64,000 nucleotides of DNA, from contig ONSU01000018.1 of the NCBI GenBank assembly GCA_900320545.1, forward strand, positions 1 to 64,000, written 5' to 3'. Below the pieces are notes generated by a model. It was not told the origin of the DNA and searched no databases. It saw nothing but the letters and a program-made list of their open reading frames with translations. This DNA comes from an uncultured Bacteroidales bacterium (lineage in GTDB: Bacteria; Bacteroidota; Bacteroidia; Bacteroidales; UBA932). Shown in pieces: positions 50,574-59,230 of this stretch (positions are counted from its first letter, which is position 1; every line of letters begins with the position of its first letter). A program made the position numbers and the translations under genes.

Positions 50574-51611
50574 ATGGCAAAAGTAGTTACCTTCGGAGAA
50601 GTGATGCTCCGCCTCTCCACCCCCGGTTACCTCCGGTTCTCCCAGGCCCGTCAGTTTGAAGCCACCTTCGGCGGCGGCGAGGCCAATGTGGCCGTTTCCC
50701 TCGCGAATTACGGTGTCGACGCGCATTTCGTGACGCGGCTTCCCAAGAACGACATCGCCGACCTCTGCGTGAATGAGCTCCGCGGCTTCGGCGTCGGTGT
50801 CGACGGCATCGTCTACGGCGGCGACCGCGTGGGCATTTACTATCTTGAAACGGGCGCCATCGCGCGCGGAAGCAAGGTCATCTACGACAGGGCCAATTCC
50901 GCCATCGCCGAGATTCAGCCCGGTATGGTCGACTGGCACAAGGTGCTCGAGGGAGCCGACTGGTTCCACTGGACCGGCATTACCCCCGCCCTCAGCCAGG
51001 GCGCCGCGGACGCCTGCCTCGAAGCCATCAAGGTAGCCAATGAGATGGGCGTGAAGGTCTCCTGCGACCTCAACTACCGCAAGAAACTCTGGAAATACGG
51101 CAAGAGCGCATCGGAAGTGATGCCGCTGCTGGTCGAGGGCTGCGACCTCATCCTCGGCAACGAAGAGGATGCGGAGAAGGAATTCGGCATCAAGCCGGAG
51201 GGCTTCGACGCCGAGAAGACGGGCGGCGAGATCGACCAGACCCGCTTCGAGAGCGTCTGCCGTCAGCTGATGGCCCGCTTCCCCCGCTGCAAGAAGGTGG
51301 CGATCACCCTCCGCGGCTCGGTCAATGCCAACCACAATACCTGGGGCGGCGTCCTCTTCGACGGAGAGACCCTGCATCAGTCCCGTCGCTATGACCTTAC
51401 CCACATCGTGGACCGCGTGGGCGGCGGCGATTCCTTCATGGGCGGCCTCCTGTACGGTCTCATCGCGTACGGCGACGACCAGAAGGCCATCGAATTCGCC
51501 GCAGCGGCTTCCGCGCTGAAGCACACCATCTTCGGCGATTACAACCGCGTCTCCGTCTCCGAGGTCGAAGGCCTCATCGCCGGCGGCGGCTCCGGAAGGG
51601 TTTCCAGATAA
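50574..51611 (+). CDS. kdgK: 2-keto-3-deoxygluconate kinase
   Basis: The 345-residue PfkB-family kinase has the N-terminal FGGGEANVAVSLANYG sugar loop, CDLNYRKKLW and the anion-hole motif DRVGGGDSFMGGLLYGL with the catalytic Asp. KdgK makes KDPG from KDG, the common intermediate of the alginate, pectin and galacturonate routes here. It opens the plus-strand transcript that continues to kdgA and the pectin enzymes. Confidence 0.9.
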   Translation: MAKVVTFGEVMLRLSTPGYLRFSQARQFEATFGGGEANVAVSLANYGVDAHFVTRLPKNDIADLCVNELRGFGVGVDGIVYGGDRVGIYYLETGAIARGSKVIYDRANSAIAEIQPGMVDWHKVLEGADWFHWTGITPALSQGAADACLEAIKVANEMGVKVSCDLNYRKKLWKYGKSASEVMPLLVEGCDLILGNEEDAEKEFGIKPEGFDAEKTGGEIDQTRFESVCRQLMARFPRCKKVAITLRGSVNANHNTWGGVLFDGETLHQSRRYDLTHIVDRVGGGDSFMGGLLYGLIAYGDDQKAIEFAAAASALKHTIFGDYNRVSVSEVEGLIAGGGSGRVSR

Positions 51612-51630
51612 ATACTTTCTAAACGGCACG

Positions 51631-52080
51631 ATGAAAAAAAACCTTATCATATCAATTATCCTAATAATCATATCTTGTCTGACAACTCTGGGTTGCAGGA
51701 AAGTCTCGAGAAAAGATTCTGGAATATCTCGTCACTCCATCCATTTTTCCTCCGCGGCCGGATCCGAAATTATTGAGAGCAATGGTATTCATCTTGATTG
51801 CCTGGCTTTCCTGCAGGATGACGGGAAGTATGAGGAAGTCTTTAATTGTGGCAAAAAAACCACTCCTGACAATGAGTTACCTGAAGGATGTAGCAATGGA
51901 GATCTATTAACCTACCTTCAGCACGATTGGATTGAAGTAAAAAACTTCTATGAAGGTGAGGGTAAAATGCAAACTCGGATCACCGTTCAAAACAATGAAA
52001 GCGGGAAAGAACGTGTCTGCATTATAAGTGTACATTCAGGCGACACGGGAGATGGCATAAAAGTATATCAAGAAAAATAA
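51631..52080 (+). CDS. Small AT-rich lipoprotein, BACON-like, inserted between kdgK and kdgA
   Basis: The 149-residue protein has a lipoprotein signal ending LTTLGCRK. The end (WIEVKNFYEGEGKMQTRI then NNESGKERVCIISVHSG and IKVYQ) resembles a BACON beta-sandwich. Base and codon use (ATA, AAT, TCT) are visibly AT-richer than the neighbours. The 22 bp around its start match the susC-susD junction at 62452-62473 at 21 positions. It was probably acquired separately; function unknown. Confidence 0.65.
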   Translation: MKKNLIISIILIIISCLTTLGCRKVSRKDSGISRHSIHFSSAAGSEIIESNGIHLDCLAFLQDDGKYEEVFNCGKKTTPDNELPEGCSNGDLLTYLQHDWIEVKNFYEGEGKMQTRITVQNNESGKERVCIISVHSGDTGDGIKVYQEK

Positions 52081-52085
52081 CGCAT

Positions 52086-52748
52086 ATGTCCAAATTCAAG
52101 AAAATCGATACCATCGGTATCATCCGCGGCACGGGGATCGTGCCGGTGTTCTACAACGCCGACCTGGAACTGACCAAGAAGGTCGTCAAGGCCTGCTATG
52201 ACGGCGGCATCCGCGCGTTCGAGTTCACCAACCGGGGCGACGGCGCCCATATCGTATTCAAGGACCTGATGCCGTTCGTCCGTGCAGAATGCCCGGAGAT
52301 GGCACTCGGCGCAGGGACCATCCTGGAACCTGCCACAGCGGCCCTCTACATCCAGCTCGGCGCCGATTTCATCGTCTCCCCGAGCCTCAATCCCGAGGTG
52401 GCACGCCTCTGCAACCGCCGGGGAGTCCCGTACTCGCCGGGCTGCGGAACCGTCACGGAGATCTGCAATGCGATGGAACTCGGCTGCGACCTCGTGAAGG
52501 TATTCCCGGCCGGCACGGTCGGAGGCCCCGCCTTCGTCAAGAACATCCTCGCTCCCCTTCCGTGGGCGATGATTATGTGCACCGGCGCCGTGGAGCCCAC
52601 CGAGGAGAACCTCACCGCCTGGGCGAAGAGCGGCGTCACCGCCGTCGGAATGGGTTCCAAACTCTTCCCGAAGGAAGTCCTCGCCAAGGGTGACTGGGCC
52701 GCGGTGAGCGAACTCTGCCGCAAGAGCCTCGCCTGGTTCGGCAAGTAG
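52086..52748 (+). CDS. kdgA: KDPG (or KDPGal) aldolase
   Basis: The 220-residue protein has the class I aldolase motifs IVPVFYNAD, the base Glu in AFEFTNRG, and the Schiff-base Lys in DLVKVFPAG followed by MCTGAVEPT. It cleaves KDPG to pyruvate and glyceraldehyde 3-phosphate. It starts 5 bp after the small lipoprotein gene. Confidence 0.9.
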   Translation: MSKFKKIDTIGIIRGTGIVPVFYNADLELTKKVVKACYDGGIRAFEFTNRGDGAHIVFKDLMPFVRAECPEMALGAGTILEPATAALYIQLGADFIVSPSLNPEVARLCNRRGVPYSPGCGTVTEICNAMELGCDLVKVFPAGTVGGPAFVKNILAPLPWAMIMCTGAVEPTEENLTAWAKSGVTAVGMGSKLFPKEVLAKGDWAAVSELCRKSLAWFGK

Positions 52749-52757
52749 TACTGCGCT

Positions 52758-52869
52758 TGGGGAAGGTCGGATTTGACATGCCGGGCCTTCCCCAAAAATA
52801 TCTTATCCCACATAGTTCTGACACACTTTAACCGGTGAAGGTCCCCGTACTGAAATCCGACCTTCCCCA
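52758..52869. repeat. GGGGAAGGT nested-palindrome element, copy B
   Basis: TGGGGAAGGTCGGATTT (52758-52774) and AAATCCGACCTTCCCCA (52853-52869) are exact 17-bp complements. Inside are CCTTCCCCA (52786-52794) and a degenerate GTGAAGGTCCCC. The order is that of copy A at 21842. It ends 7 bp before the GH28 start codon, so the folded transcript would hide the ribosome site. Confidence 0.75.
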
Positions 52870-52876
52870 CCGCCTT

Positions 52877-54427
52877 ATGAAAAGTACTCCCTCCCGTATT
52901 GTCCTGGCCGCCCTGCTGGTCGTTACGACAGCCGGCTGCTGTTCCCAAGCGACGAAAGGCGGCATCTCGTCCCAAGAAATCGCCACCCTCTGCAAAGCGG
53001 CGCCCTTCGAGATGCAGGCGCCCGCCCTGCCCCGGATCCCGGACCGCAGCGTTTCGCTCGCCGACTTCGGAGGCGTCGGAGACGGCGTCACCCTCAACAC
53101 GGAGGCGTTCGCCAAAGCCATTGCATACCTGACCGGTCAGAATGACGGCACGACGAAATGCGAAGGCAAGGCCCGGAGAACTGCACAGGGCAAGGAACAG
53201 GGCGGCTGGGTGAACGTGCCTGCAGGGATCTGGCTCACCGGGCCCGTCACGCTGCAGAGCCATATCGGGCTGCGACTGGATGATGACGCCGTCGTGGTTT
53301 TCAGTTCTGACCAGGATCTTTATCCCATCATCGACACCAACTTCGAGGGACTCGACGTCCGCCGTTGTGTTTCCCCGCTCAACGCGACCGGAGTGCACGA
53401 TATCGCCATCACCGGCGGGGGCATTTTCGACGGCAGCGGCGACGCCTGGCGCGAGGTCAAGAAACGCAAGGTCGGCGACGACCAGTGGAAGCGCATCCTC
53501 CAGCGGGGCGGTCTCGTTTCCGAAGACGGGAAGGTATGGTATCCGGACGAGGGCTACGCCAAAGCCCGGGCCACGGCCGGCAGTCTCAACTATCCCGATC
53601 CCTCGCTGGACGAGCAGGAGATCAAGACCTTCCTGCGCCCGGTCCTGCTGAGTTTCCGGGAGTGTGAACGCATCCTCATCGAGGGCTGCACCTTCCAGAA
53701 CAGCCCCTGCTGGAACCTGCATCCGCTCTGGTGCAAGGATGTCATCATCCGCGACATCACCGTCCGCAATCCGCACTACAGCGCCAACGGCGACGGCATC
53801 GACATCGACGCCTGCGAGAGGGTCATCCTTACCGGATCGACCTTCGACGTGGGTGACGACGCCATCTGCATCAAGTCCGGCAAGGACGCCGACGGCCGGC
53901 GCCACGCCCGCAAATGCAAGGGGCTCATCATCACCGACTGCACGGTCTATCACGGCCACGGCGGCTTCGTGGTGGGCAGCGAGATGTCGGGCGGCGTGGA
54001 GGATATCCTCGTGAGCGGCTGCCGCTTCATCGGCACCGACGTGGGGCTCCGCTTCAAGAGCACCCGCGGCCGGGGCGGACTCGTGAAGGACATCTGGTGC
54101 GAGCATATTTATATGAAAGATATCGTCACCTACGGCGTCATATTCAATCTCTACTATGCCGGAGTCGCCGCGACGGAAATGTCAGGAAAAACCGGGGAAG
54201 ACATCATTCCCGTGGACGAGACCACGCCGGAATTTCGCGACTGCCACTTCCGTGACATTGTCTGCGCCGGCGCCGCCCAGGCCATCTTCATCAACGGCCT
54301 CCCGGAACTTCCGATCCGCAACCTGACCTTCAGCGACAGCCGCTTTACTGCCGACAAAGGTGCCGAATCCCATTACGCCGAAGGCATCACCTTCGAAGGC
54401 GTGACCGTTAACGGAGAAACCCTATGA
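52877..54427 (+). CDS. GH28 polygalacturonase-like hydrolase
   Basis: The 516-residue lipoprotein (TTAGCCSQ) has the GH28 motifs NGDGIDIDACERV, DVGDDAICIKSGKD, GHGGFVVGSEMSGG and RFKSTRGRGG, containing the catalytic Asp residues, the His and the R-x-K. It hydrolyses galacturonic acid linkages of pectin, probably from chain ends (exo-type insert). The start at 52877 follows the palindromic element. The stop overlaps the next ATG. Confidence 0.88.
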   Translation: MKSTPSRIVLAALLVVTTAGCCSQATKGGISSQEIATLCKAAPFEMQAPALPRIPDRSVSLADFGGVGDGVTLNTEAFAKAIAYLTGQNDGTTKCEGKARRTAQGKEQGGWVNVPAGIWLTGPVTLQSHIGLRLDDDAVVVFSSDQDLYPIIDTNFEGLDVRRCVSPLNATGVHDIAITGGGIFDGSGDAWREVKKRKVGDDQWKRILQRGGLVSEDGKVWYPDEGYAKARATAGSLNYPDPSLDEQEIKTFLRPVLLSFRECERILIEGCTFQNSPCWNLHPLWCKDVIIRDITVRNPHYSANGDGIDIDACERVILTGSTFDVGDDAICIKSGKDADGRRHARKCKGLIITDCTVYHGHGGFVVGSEMSGGVEDILVSGCRFIGTDVGLRFKSTRGRGGLVKDIWCEHIYMKDIVTYGVIFNLYYAGVAATEMSGKTGEDIIPVDETTPEFRDCHFRDIVCAGAAQAIFINGLPELPIRNLTFSDSRFTADKGAESHYAEGITFEGVTVNGETL

Positions 54428-56094
54428 AAAAAATCCTATTGACCCTGGCCCTTTATACGGCCGCCATCCTGCCCGGAAATGCCGTGACGACCATCCACCT
54501 GACGGGCGACTCGACCTGCGCCGACAAGGACATCAAGGGCGGTACCAATCCCGAACGCGGCTGGGGCATGCTGTTCCGCAATTTCGTCGACAGCGATTAC
54601 AAAGTAATCAACTACGCCCAGAACGGCCGGAGTACCAAATCCTTCATCGATGAAGGCCGCTGGGACAAGGTCATGGCCAATGTCAGGGAAGGCGACTGGG
54701 TCTTCATCCAGTTCGGCCACAACGACTCCAAGCAGTCCGACTCGGTCCGCTACGCAGCCCCCTGGGGCGCCTACCAGGACAACCTCCGCCTGTTCGTAAG
54801 GACGGCGAAGGCGAAGGGCGCCCGGCCGGTCTTGCTGACCCCTGTGGCCCGCAGATGGTTCAAGGGCGGCAAACTCGACCGCAACTGCCATACCGACTAC
54901 CCCGCCGCGATGAAACAGGTGGCCCTGCAGGAAGACGTACCCCTTCTGGACATCACCACAAGCACGCTCGACTGGCTGGAGGGTCTCGGCGACGAGGGCA
55001 GCAAGCCCTACTTCATGATTTCCACCGGGAAGAATGACAACACCCACACCGTGGCCTGCGGCGCCCGGAAAGTGGCTCTGATTATCTGCGACGCCATTCG
55101 GGAGCAGCTCCCAGAGATCGGCCAGCATCTTGTCTATCAGGATATTATCGTCGACAAAGGCGGATTCGGAGACTTCCTGACTGTCCAGGACGCCATCGAC
55201 GCGGCCCCGGATTACAGCCACAAGGAGATCACCACGATCCACATCAACGCAGGCACCTACAAGGAATGCGTCCGCATCCCGCACAGCAAATTCCGCCTGA
55301 AGATTACAGGCGACGGCGCGGAGAACACCATTCTCACCTACGACAAATACGCGAAGCAACTGTGGCCCGGACGGGACTTCCCCATCGGCACTTCCGGCAG
55401 CGCCAGCATCTACATCCACGCCAGTTACATCACCTTCGAGGACCTGACCTTCGAGAACAGCGCCGGCGAGGGCAAGGAAATCGCCCAGGCCGTGGCTGTT
55501 TTCACCGACGGGGACTTCCTGTTCTTCCACCGCTGCCGCTTCCTCGGCAACCAGGACACGCTCTACACCTACGGGCGTTACGGAAAAGACGGCGGCATCA
55601 AACGCAACTACTTCAAAGACTGCTACATAGAGGGTACGACCGACTTTATCTTCGGCCCGAGCATCGCCTATTTCGAGAACTGCACGGTCCACAGCAAGAA
55701 AAACAGTTACGTGACGGCGGCCTCCACGCTGCAGGGGCAAAAATACGGCTATGTATTCCGCAACTGTACCCTGACGGCGGCCCCGGGCATCGACAAATGC
55801 TATCTGGGACGTCCCTGGGGCGCATACGCCAAGACAGTCTTCATCCACTGCGAACTCGGCGGACATATCCTTCCGGAAGGCTGGCACGACTGGGAGAAGC
55901 CCGGGAAGCCCGACACGAAGGAGAATTCCTACTACGCCGAATACAAGAACAGCGGTCCGGGTGCCGCTTCCCAGAAGAAGCGCGTGCCCTGGTCGCACCG
56001 CCTGACGGCGAAGGAAGCCGCCGAATATGCCTTCGAGAAGGTGATGTTCCAGAGCCAGGACGGCATTAAATGGAATCCGTATGAAAACAGGTAG
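54424..56094 (+). CDS. Fused pectin acetylesterase (CE12-like) and pectin methylesterase (CE8)
   Basis: The 556-residue protein has a signal peptide (ILPGNAV), an SGNH domain to about residue 235 (LTGDSTCADKD, IQFGHNDSKQSD, NDNTHTVACGA, as in rhamnogalacturonan acetylesterases), then a CE8 beta-helix with FLGNQDTLYTYGR, IEGTTDFIFGPS and YLGRPWG carrying the two catalytic Asp and the Arg. It should remove acetyl and methyl groups before GH28 and PL1 act. Confidence 0.88.
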   Translation: MKKILLTLALYTAAILPGNAVTTIHLTGDSTCADKDIKGGTNPERGWGMLFRNFVDSDYKVINYAQNGRSTKSFIDEGRWDKVMANVREGDWVFIQFGHNDSKQSDSVRYAAPWGAYQDNLRLFVRTAKAKGARPVLLTPVARRWFKGGKLDRNCHTDYPAAMKQVALQEDVPLLDITTSTLDWLEGLGDEGSKPYFMISTGKNDNTHTVACGARKVALIICDAIREQLPEIGQHLVYQDIIVDKGGFGDFLTVQDAIDAAPDYSHKEITTIHINAGTYKECVRIPHSKFRLKITGDGAENTILTYDKYAKQLWPGRDFPIGTSGSASIYIHASYITFEDLTFENSAGEGKEIAQAVAVFTDGDFLFFHRCRFLGNQDTLYTYGRYGKDGGIKRNYFKDCYIEGTTDFIFGPSIAYFENCTVHSKKNSYVTAASTLQGQKYGYVFRNCTLTAAPGIDKCYLGRPWGAYAKTVFIHCELGGHILPEGWHDWEKPGKPDTKENSYYAEYKNSGPGAASQKKRVPWSHRLTAKEAAEYAFEKVMFQSQDGIKWNPYENR

Positions 56095-57244
56095 CACACT
56101 CCGGATACTGGCCGTTTCCACGCTGGTGTTGCTGGCGGCCTGCTCTCCGAAGCAGGAGCCGCTTTCGCTGCAGATGGTGCGGTCGGAGATGACGCGCTGC
56201 CCCGAAGCGTCATATCTGGACGGTCGCGGCGGTACGCTGAAGTGGAACTACACCACAGGACTGGAGCTCCAGGCGATGCTGCAGGCGGGAGAAACCGACT
56301 ATGTCGACGCGTGGTACGACGCCGTCATCGACTCGACCGGCAAGATCGGAGGCGGATACAAGAAAGAAAAGTTCAACCTCGACCACGTCTGCCCGGCGCG
56401 GACGCTGCTCTCCCTGCGGAAACTCCGTCCCAGGGCCAAGTACGACATCGCCGTCGACAGCATCTTCGCCCAGATCCAGAACCAGCCCCGCACGGAGGCC
56501 GGCGCGTTCTGGCACAAGCAGGTCTACCCGTACCAGGTCTGGCTCGACGGACTCTACATGGCCGAGCCCTTCTATGCCGAATACGCGGCAGAGACCGGCC
56601 GCGACGAATATTTCGATGACATCGCCCGCCAGTTCAAGGTCGCCTGGGAAAAGACTTATGATCCGGTGACCGGTCTCCCCCGCCACGCCTGGGACGAGTC
56701 CCGGGAGATGTTCTGGTGCGACAAGGAGACCGGGCAGTCGGCCCACAGCTGGGGCCGTGCGACCGGCTGGTACGCGATGGCGCTCGCGGAAGTGCTGGAG
56801 GTATTCCCGAAAGACCATCCGGAGCGGCAGGCCCTGCTGGACATCCTGCAGCAGCTTCTGAAGACCCTCCCCCGCTATGCCGATCCCAAGACGCTGATGT
56901 GGTACCAGGTGCTCGACGCCCCCGACCGCGAGGGCAACTACGTGGAAGCCACCTGCTCCGCGATGTTCACATACGTCTATCTCAAGGCCTCCCGCAAGGG
57001 CTGGATGCCGGAAGAAGTGGAAATCGATCCCGCTACGCTGTACAAACGTCTGGTCGAGGCCTTCATCCGCGTGGGCGAAGACGGCACGCTGAGTCTTGTC
57101 GACTGCTGCGCCGTCGCCGGCCTCGGCGGCAAGGAGAACCGCAGCGGCACATACGATTATTATATACACGAAACGATAACCGAGAACGATCCCAAGGGCA
57201 TCGGTCCCTTCATCTGGGCTTCGGTCGAATACGAAAAGCTATGA
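56081..57244 (+). CDS. GH105 unsaturated galacturonyl hydrolase
   Basis: The 387-residue lipoprotein (LVLLAACSPK) has an alpha/alpha toroid with KQVYPYQVWLDGLYMAEPF (catalytic Asp), HAWDESREMFW and SWGRATGWYAMALAEVL. GH105 enzymes remove the unsaturated uronic acid end left by pectate or rhamnogalacturonan lyases, giving the substrate of KdgF/KduI. It overlaps CE8 by 14 bp and the PL1 gene by 4 bp. Confidence 0.88.
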   Translation: MKTGSTLRILAVSTLVLLAACSPKQEPLSLQMVRSEMTRCPEASYLDGRGGTLKWNYTTGLELQAMLQAGETDYVDAWYDAVIDSTGKIGGGYKKEKFNLDHVCPARTLLSLRKLRPRAKYDIAVDSIFAQIQNQPRTEAGAFWHKQVYPYQVWLDGLYMAEPFYAEYAAETGRDEYFDDIARQFKVAWEKTYDPVTGLPRHAWDESREMFWCDKETGQSAHSWGRATGWYAMALAEVLEVFPKDHPERQALLDILQQLLKTLPRYADPKTLMWYQVLDAPDREGNYVEATCSAMFTYVYLKASRKGWMPEEVEIDPATLYKRLVEAFIRVGEDGTLSLVDCCAVAGLGGKENRSGTYDYYIHETITENDPKGIGPFIWASVEYEKL

Positions 57245-59136
57245 AACTGACACACCTTCTTCTCGCGGCAGCGGTCCTGACGGCCGCCTGCGGAGGGAAA
57301 GAGAATCCCACAAAGCCCGACGGCGGCGAAGGCGGAGACGACAAACCCACGCTCCAGGCGCCCGCCGTCCCGACCGGCGTCAAGGCGTCCAACGCAACCG
57401 ACAACACCCTCTTCTTCGAATGGGATGCGGCGGAAAGGGCTTCCACCTACTCATGGATGATCGCCCGAGAAGGAACCGAAGTAAACAGCGGTTCCACCAA
57501 CCATACATACATCACGGTCAAGACCCTCTCAAGCGGAACCACTTACTCCTTCAAGGTCAAAGCCGTCAACAGCGCCGGCGAATCGGACTGGTCCGAAACC
57601 GTGACGGCGGCCACGACCGGCAGCGATACGCCCGGTCCGGGTCCGCAGCCCGAGGACAAGTATGCGCAGTTCAAGATTCCCGCCTGCGAGGATGAAGACG
57701 GAGCCGTCCGCGCCTTCCCGGGCGCCGAGGGCGGCGGGATGTATACCACCGGCGGCCGCGGCGGCAAGGTCATCCACGTGACCAATCTCAACGACAGCGG
57801 TACCGGATCGCTGAGAGCCGCGCTCAACGAGACCGGCGCCCGCACGATCGTCTTCGACGTGGCCGGCATCATCGCCCTACAGAGCCAGCTCCAGATCAAA
57901 AACGGCAACGTGACCATCGCGGGACAGACCGCTCCCGGCGACGGCATCTGCCTGAAGAATTATACCTTCCGCATCAACGCGAGCAACGTCATCGTCCGCT
58001 ATATCCGCTGCCGGATGGGAGACGAGAAACAGACCGAGGACGATGCGATGCAGGTCATGGACCACGACGGCGACAAATTCACAAACATCATCATCGACCA
58101 CTGCTCGATAAGCTGGTCCACCGACGAATGCGCCTCTTTCTACGGGATGAAGGATTTCACCTTCCAGTGGAACATCGTCTCCGAGAGTCTCCGCAACTCC
58201 GTCCACGACAAGGGCTCGCACGGCTACGGCGGCATCTGGGGCGGTACCAACGCATCCTATCATCACAACCTCCTGGCCCACCACGACAGCCGCAATCCCC
58301 GGATCGACCACGACTATGTTTCCTCGCAGAAAGGCCCCGTGTCTATCTTCAACAATGTCGTCTACAACTGGTCGGGCAACACCTGCTACGGCGGAGAAAG
58401 TTCTTCCAACAACGGAACCGCTTACCGCAAATACAATTTCTTCAACAACTACTACAAGCCGGGGCCCGTCACCCCGTCGAACCATATCTGGTTCCTCCAG
58501 CCCACAACCTCCTGCAGCAACTGCGGCGGCACCATCCTCCCCGGACATTTCTATATGGACGGCAACGTGATGCACGGCAAGAGCGAAATCAGTGCCGACA
58601 ACTGGAAGGCCGGAAAGAGTTCGCCCATCGGCGTGTACATCGATGCGGGCAAGGTATCCGGTATCAAAAACAGCACCCCCTACCCCATTCCCGGGAAACA
58701 GACGGTCCACACGGGCGAAGGCTGCCTGACGCCGGTCCTGACCTGTGCCGGCGCCTGCCTCAGGCGGGATGAAGTCGATGCGCGCATCGCCCGCGAGACA
58801 AAGGACGGCACCTATACCTATCAGGGCAGCAACCTCCATCCCGAAAGCGGCAGCATATCCGTCAAAGGACTGATCGACACGCAGACCGACGTGGGCGGAT
58901 GGCCGCAGTACACCGCGACCGCCGGCGAAAAATCTGCGCTGAAGGACACCGACGGCGACGGGATGCCCGACGCCTTCGAAGATGCGTTCGGTCTGAACAA
59001 GAACAACGACGCGGACGGAAAGACGATCACCCTCGACGAGAAGGGCCGCTACACCAACCTGGAGATGTACCTTCACTATCTCGTGCGGGATATTACAGAA
59101 GAGCAGGTGAAAGGCGGCACGTACAAAGCCTTGTAA
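57241..59136 (+). CDS. PL1 pectate lyase with a fibronectin III domain
   Basis: The 631-residue lipoprotein (LTAACGGK) has one FnIII domain (about 42-125), then a PL1 beta-helix with FPGAEGGGMYTTGGRGG, CSISWSTDECASFYG and LLAHHDSRNPRIDHDY carrying the catalytic Arg. Near the C-terminus DTDGDGMPDAFEDAFGLN is a calcium-binding thrombospondin-3-like repeat. It cuts de-esterified homogalacturonan by elimination. Confidence 0.88.
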   Translation: MKLTHLLLAAAVLTAACGGKENPTKPDGGEGGDDKPTLQAPAVPTGVKASNATDNTLFFEWDAAERASTYSWMIAREGTEVNSGSTNHTYITVKTLSSGTTYSFKVKAVNSAGESDWSETVTAATTGSDTPGPGPQPEDKYAQFKIPACEDEDGAVRAFPGAEGGGMYTTGGRGGKVIHVTNLNDSGTGSLRAALNETGARTIVFDVAGIIALQSQLQIKNGNVTIAGQTAPGDGICLKNYTFRINASNVIVRYIRCRMGDEKQTEDDAMQVMDHDGDKFTNIIIDHCSISWSTDECASFYGMKDFTFQWNIVSESLRNSVHDKGSHGYGGIWGGTNASYHHNLLAHHDSRNPRIDHDYVSSQKGPVSIFNNVVYNWSGNTCYGGESSSNNGTAYRKYNFFNNYYKPGPVTPSNHIWFLQPTTSCSNCGGTILPGHFYMDGNVMHGKSEISADNWKAGKSSPIGVYIDAGKVSGIKNSTPYPIPGKQTVHTGEGCLTPVLTCAGACLRRDEVDARIARETKDGTYTYQGSNLHPESGSISVKGLIDTQTDVGGWPQYTATAGEKSALKDTDGDGMPDAFEDAFGLNKNNDADGKTITLDEKGRYTNLEMYLHYLVRDITEEQVKGGTYKAL

Positions 59137-59141
59137 AAAAT

Positions 59142-59184
59142 TTCCGTGCCCGTGCACGGAATTCAAAAATTTTATGTATATTTG
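59142..59184 (+). promoter_or_regulatory. LacI-type operator and promoter of the pectin susC
   Basis: TTCCGTGCCCGTGCACGGAA (59142-59161) has exact 8-bp arms TTCCGTGC/GCACGGAA around CCGT, the best copy in the window. TATATTTG (59177-59184) follows, so the operator covers the -33 region. It separates susC from the enzyme genes upstream. Confidence 0.75.
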
Positions 59185-59230
59185 CCACGAAACTGATAAT
59201 TATTAACCATAATCAATACCACAGATTCCA

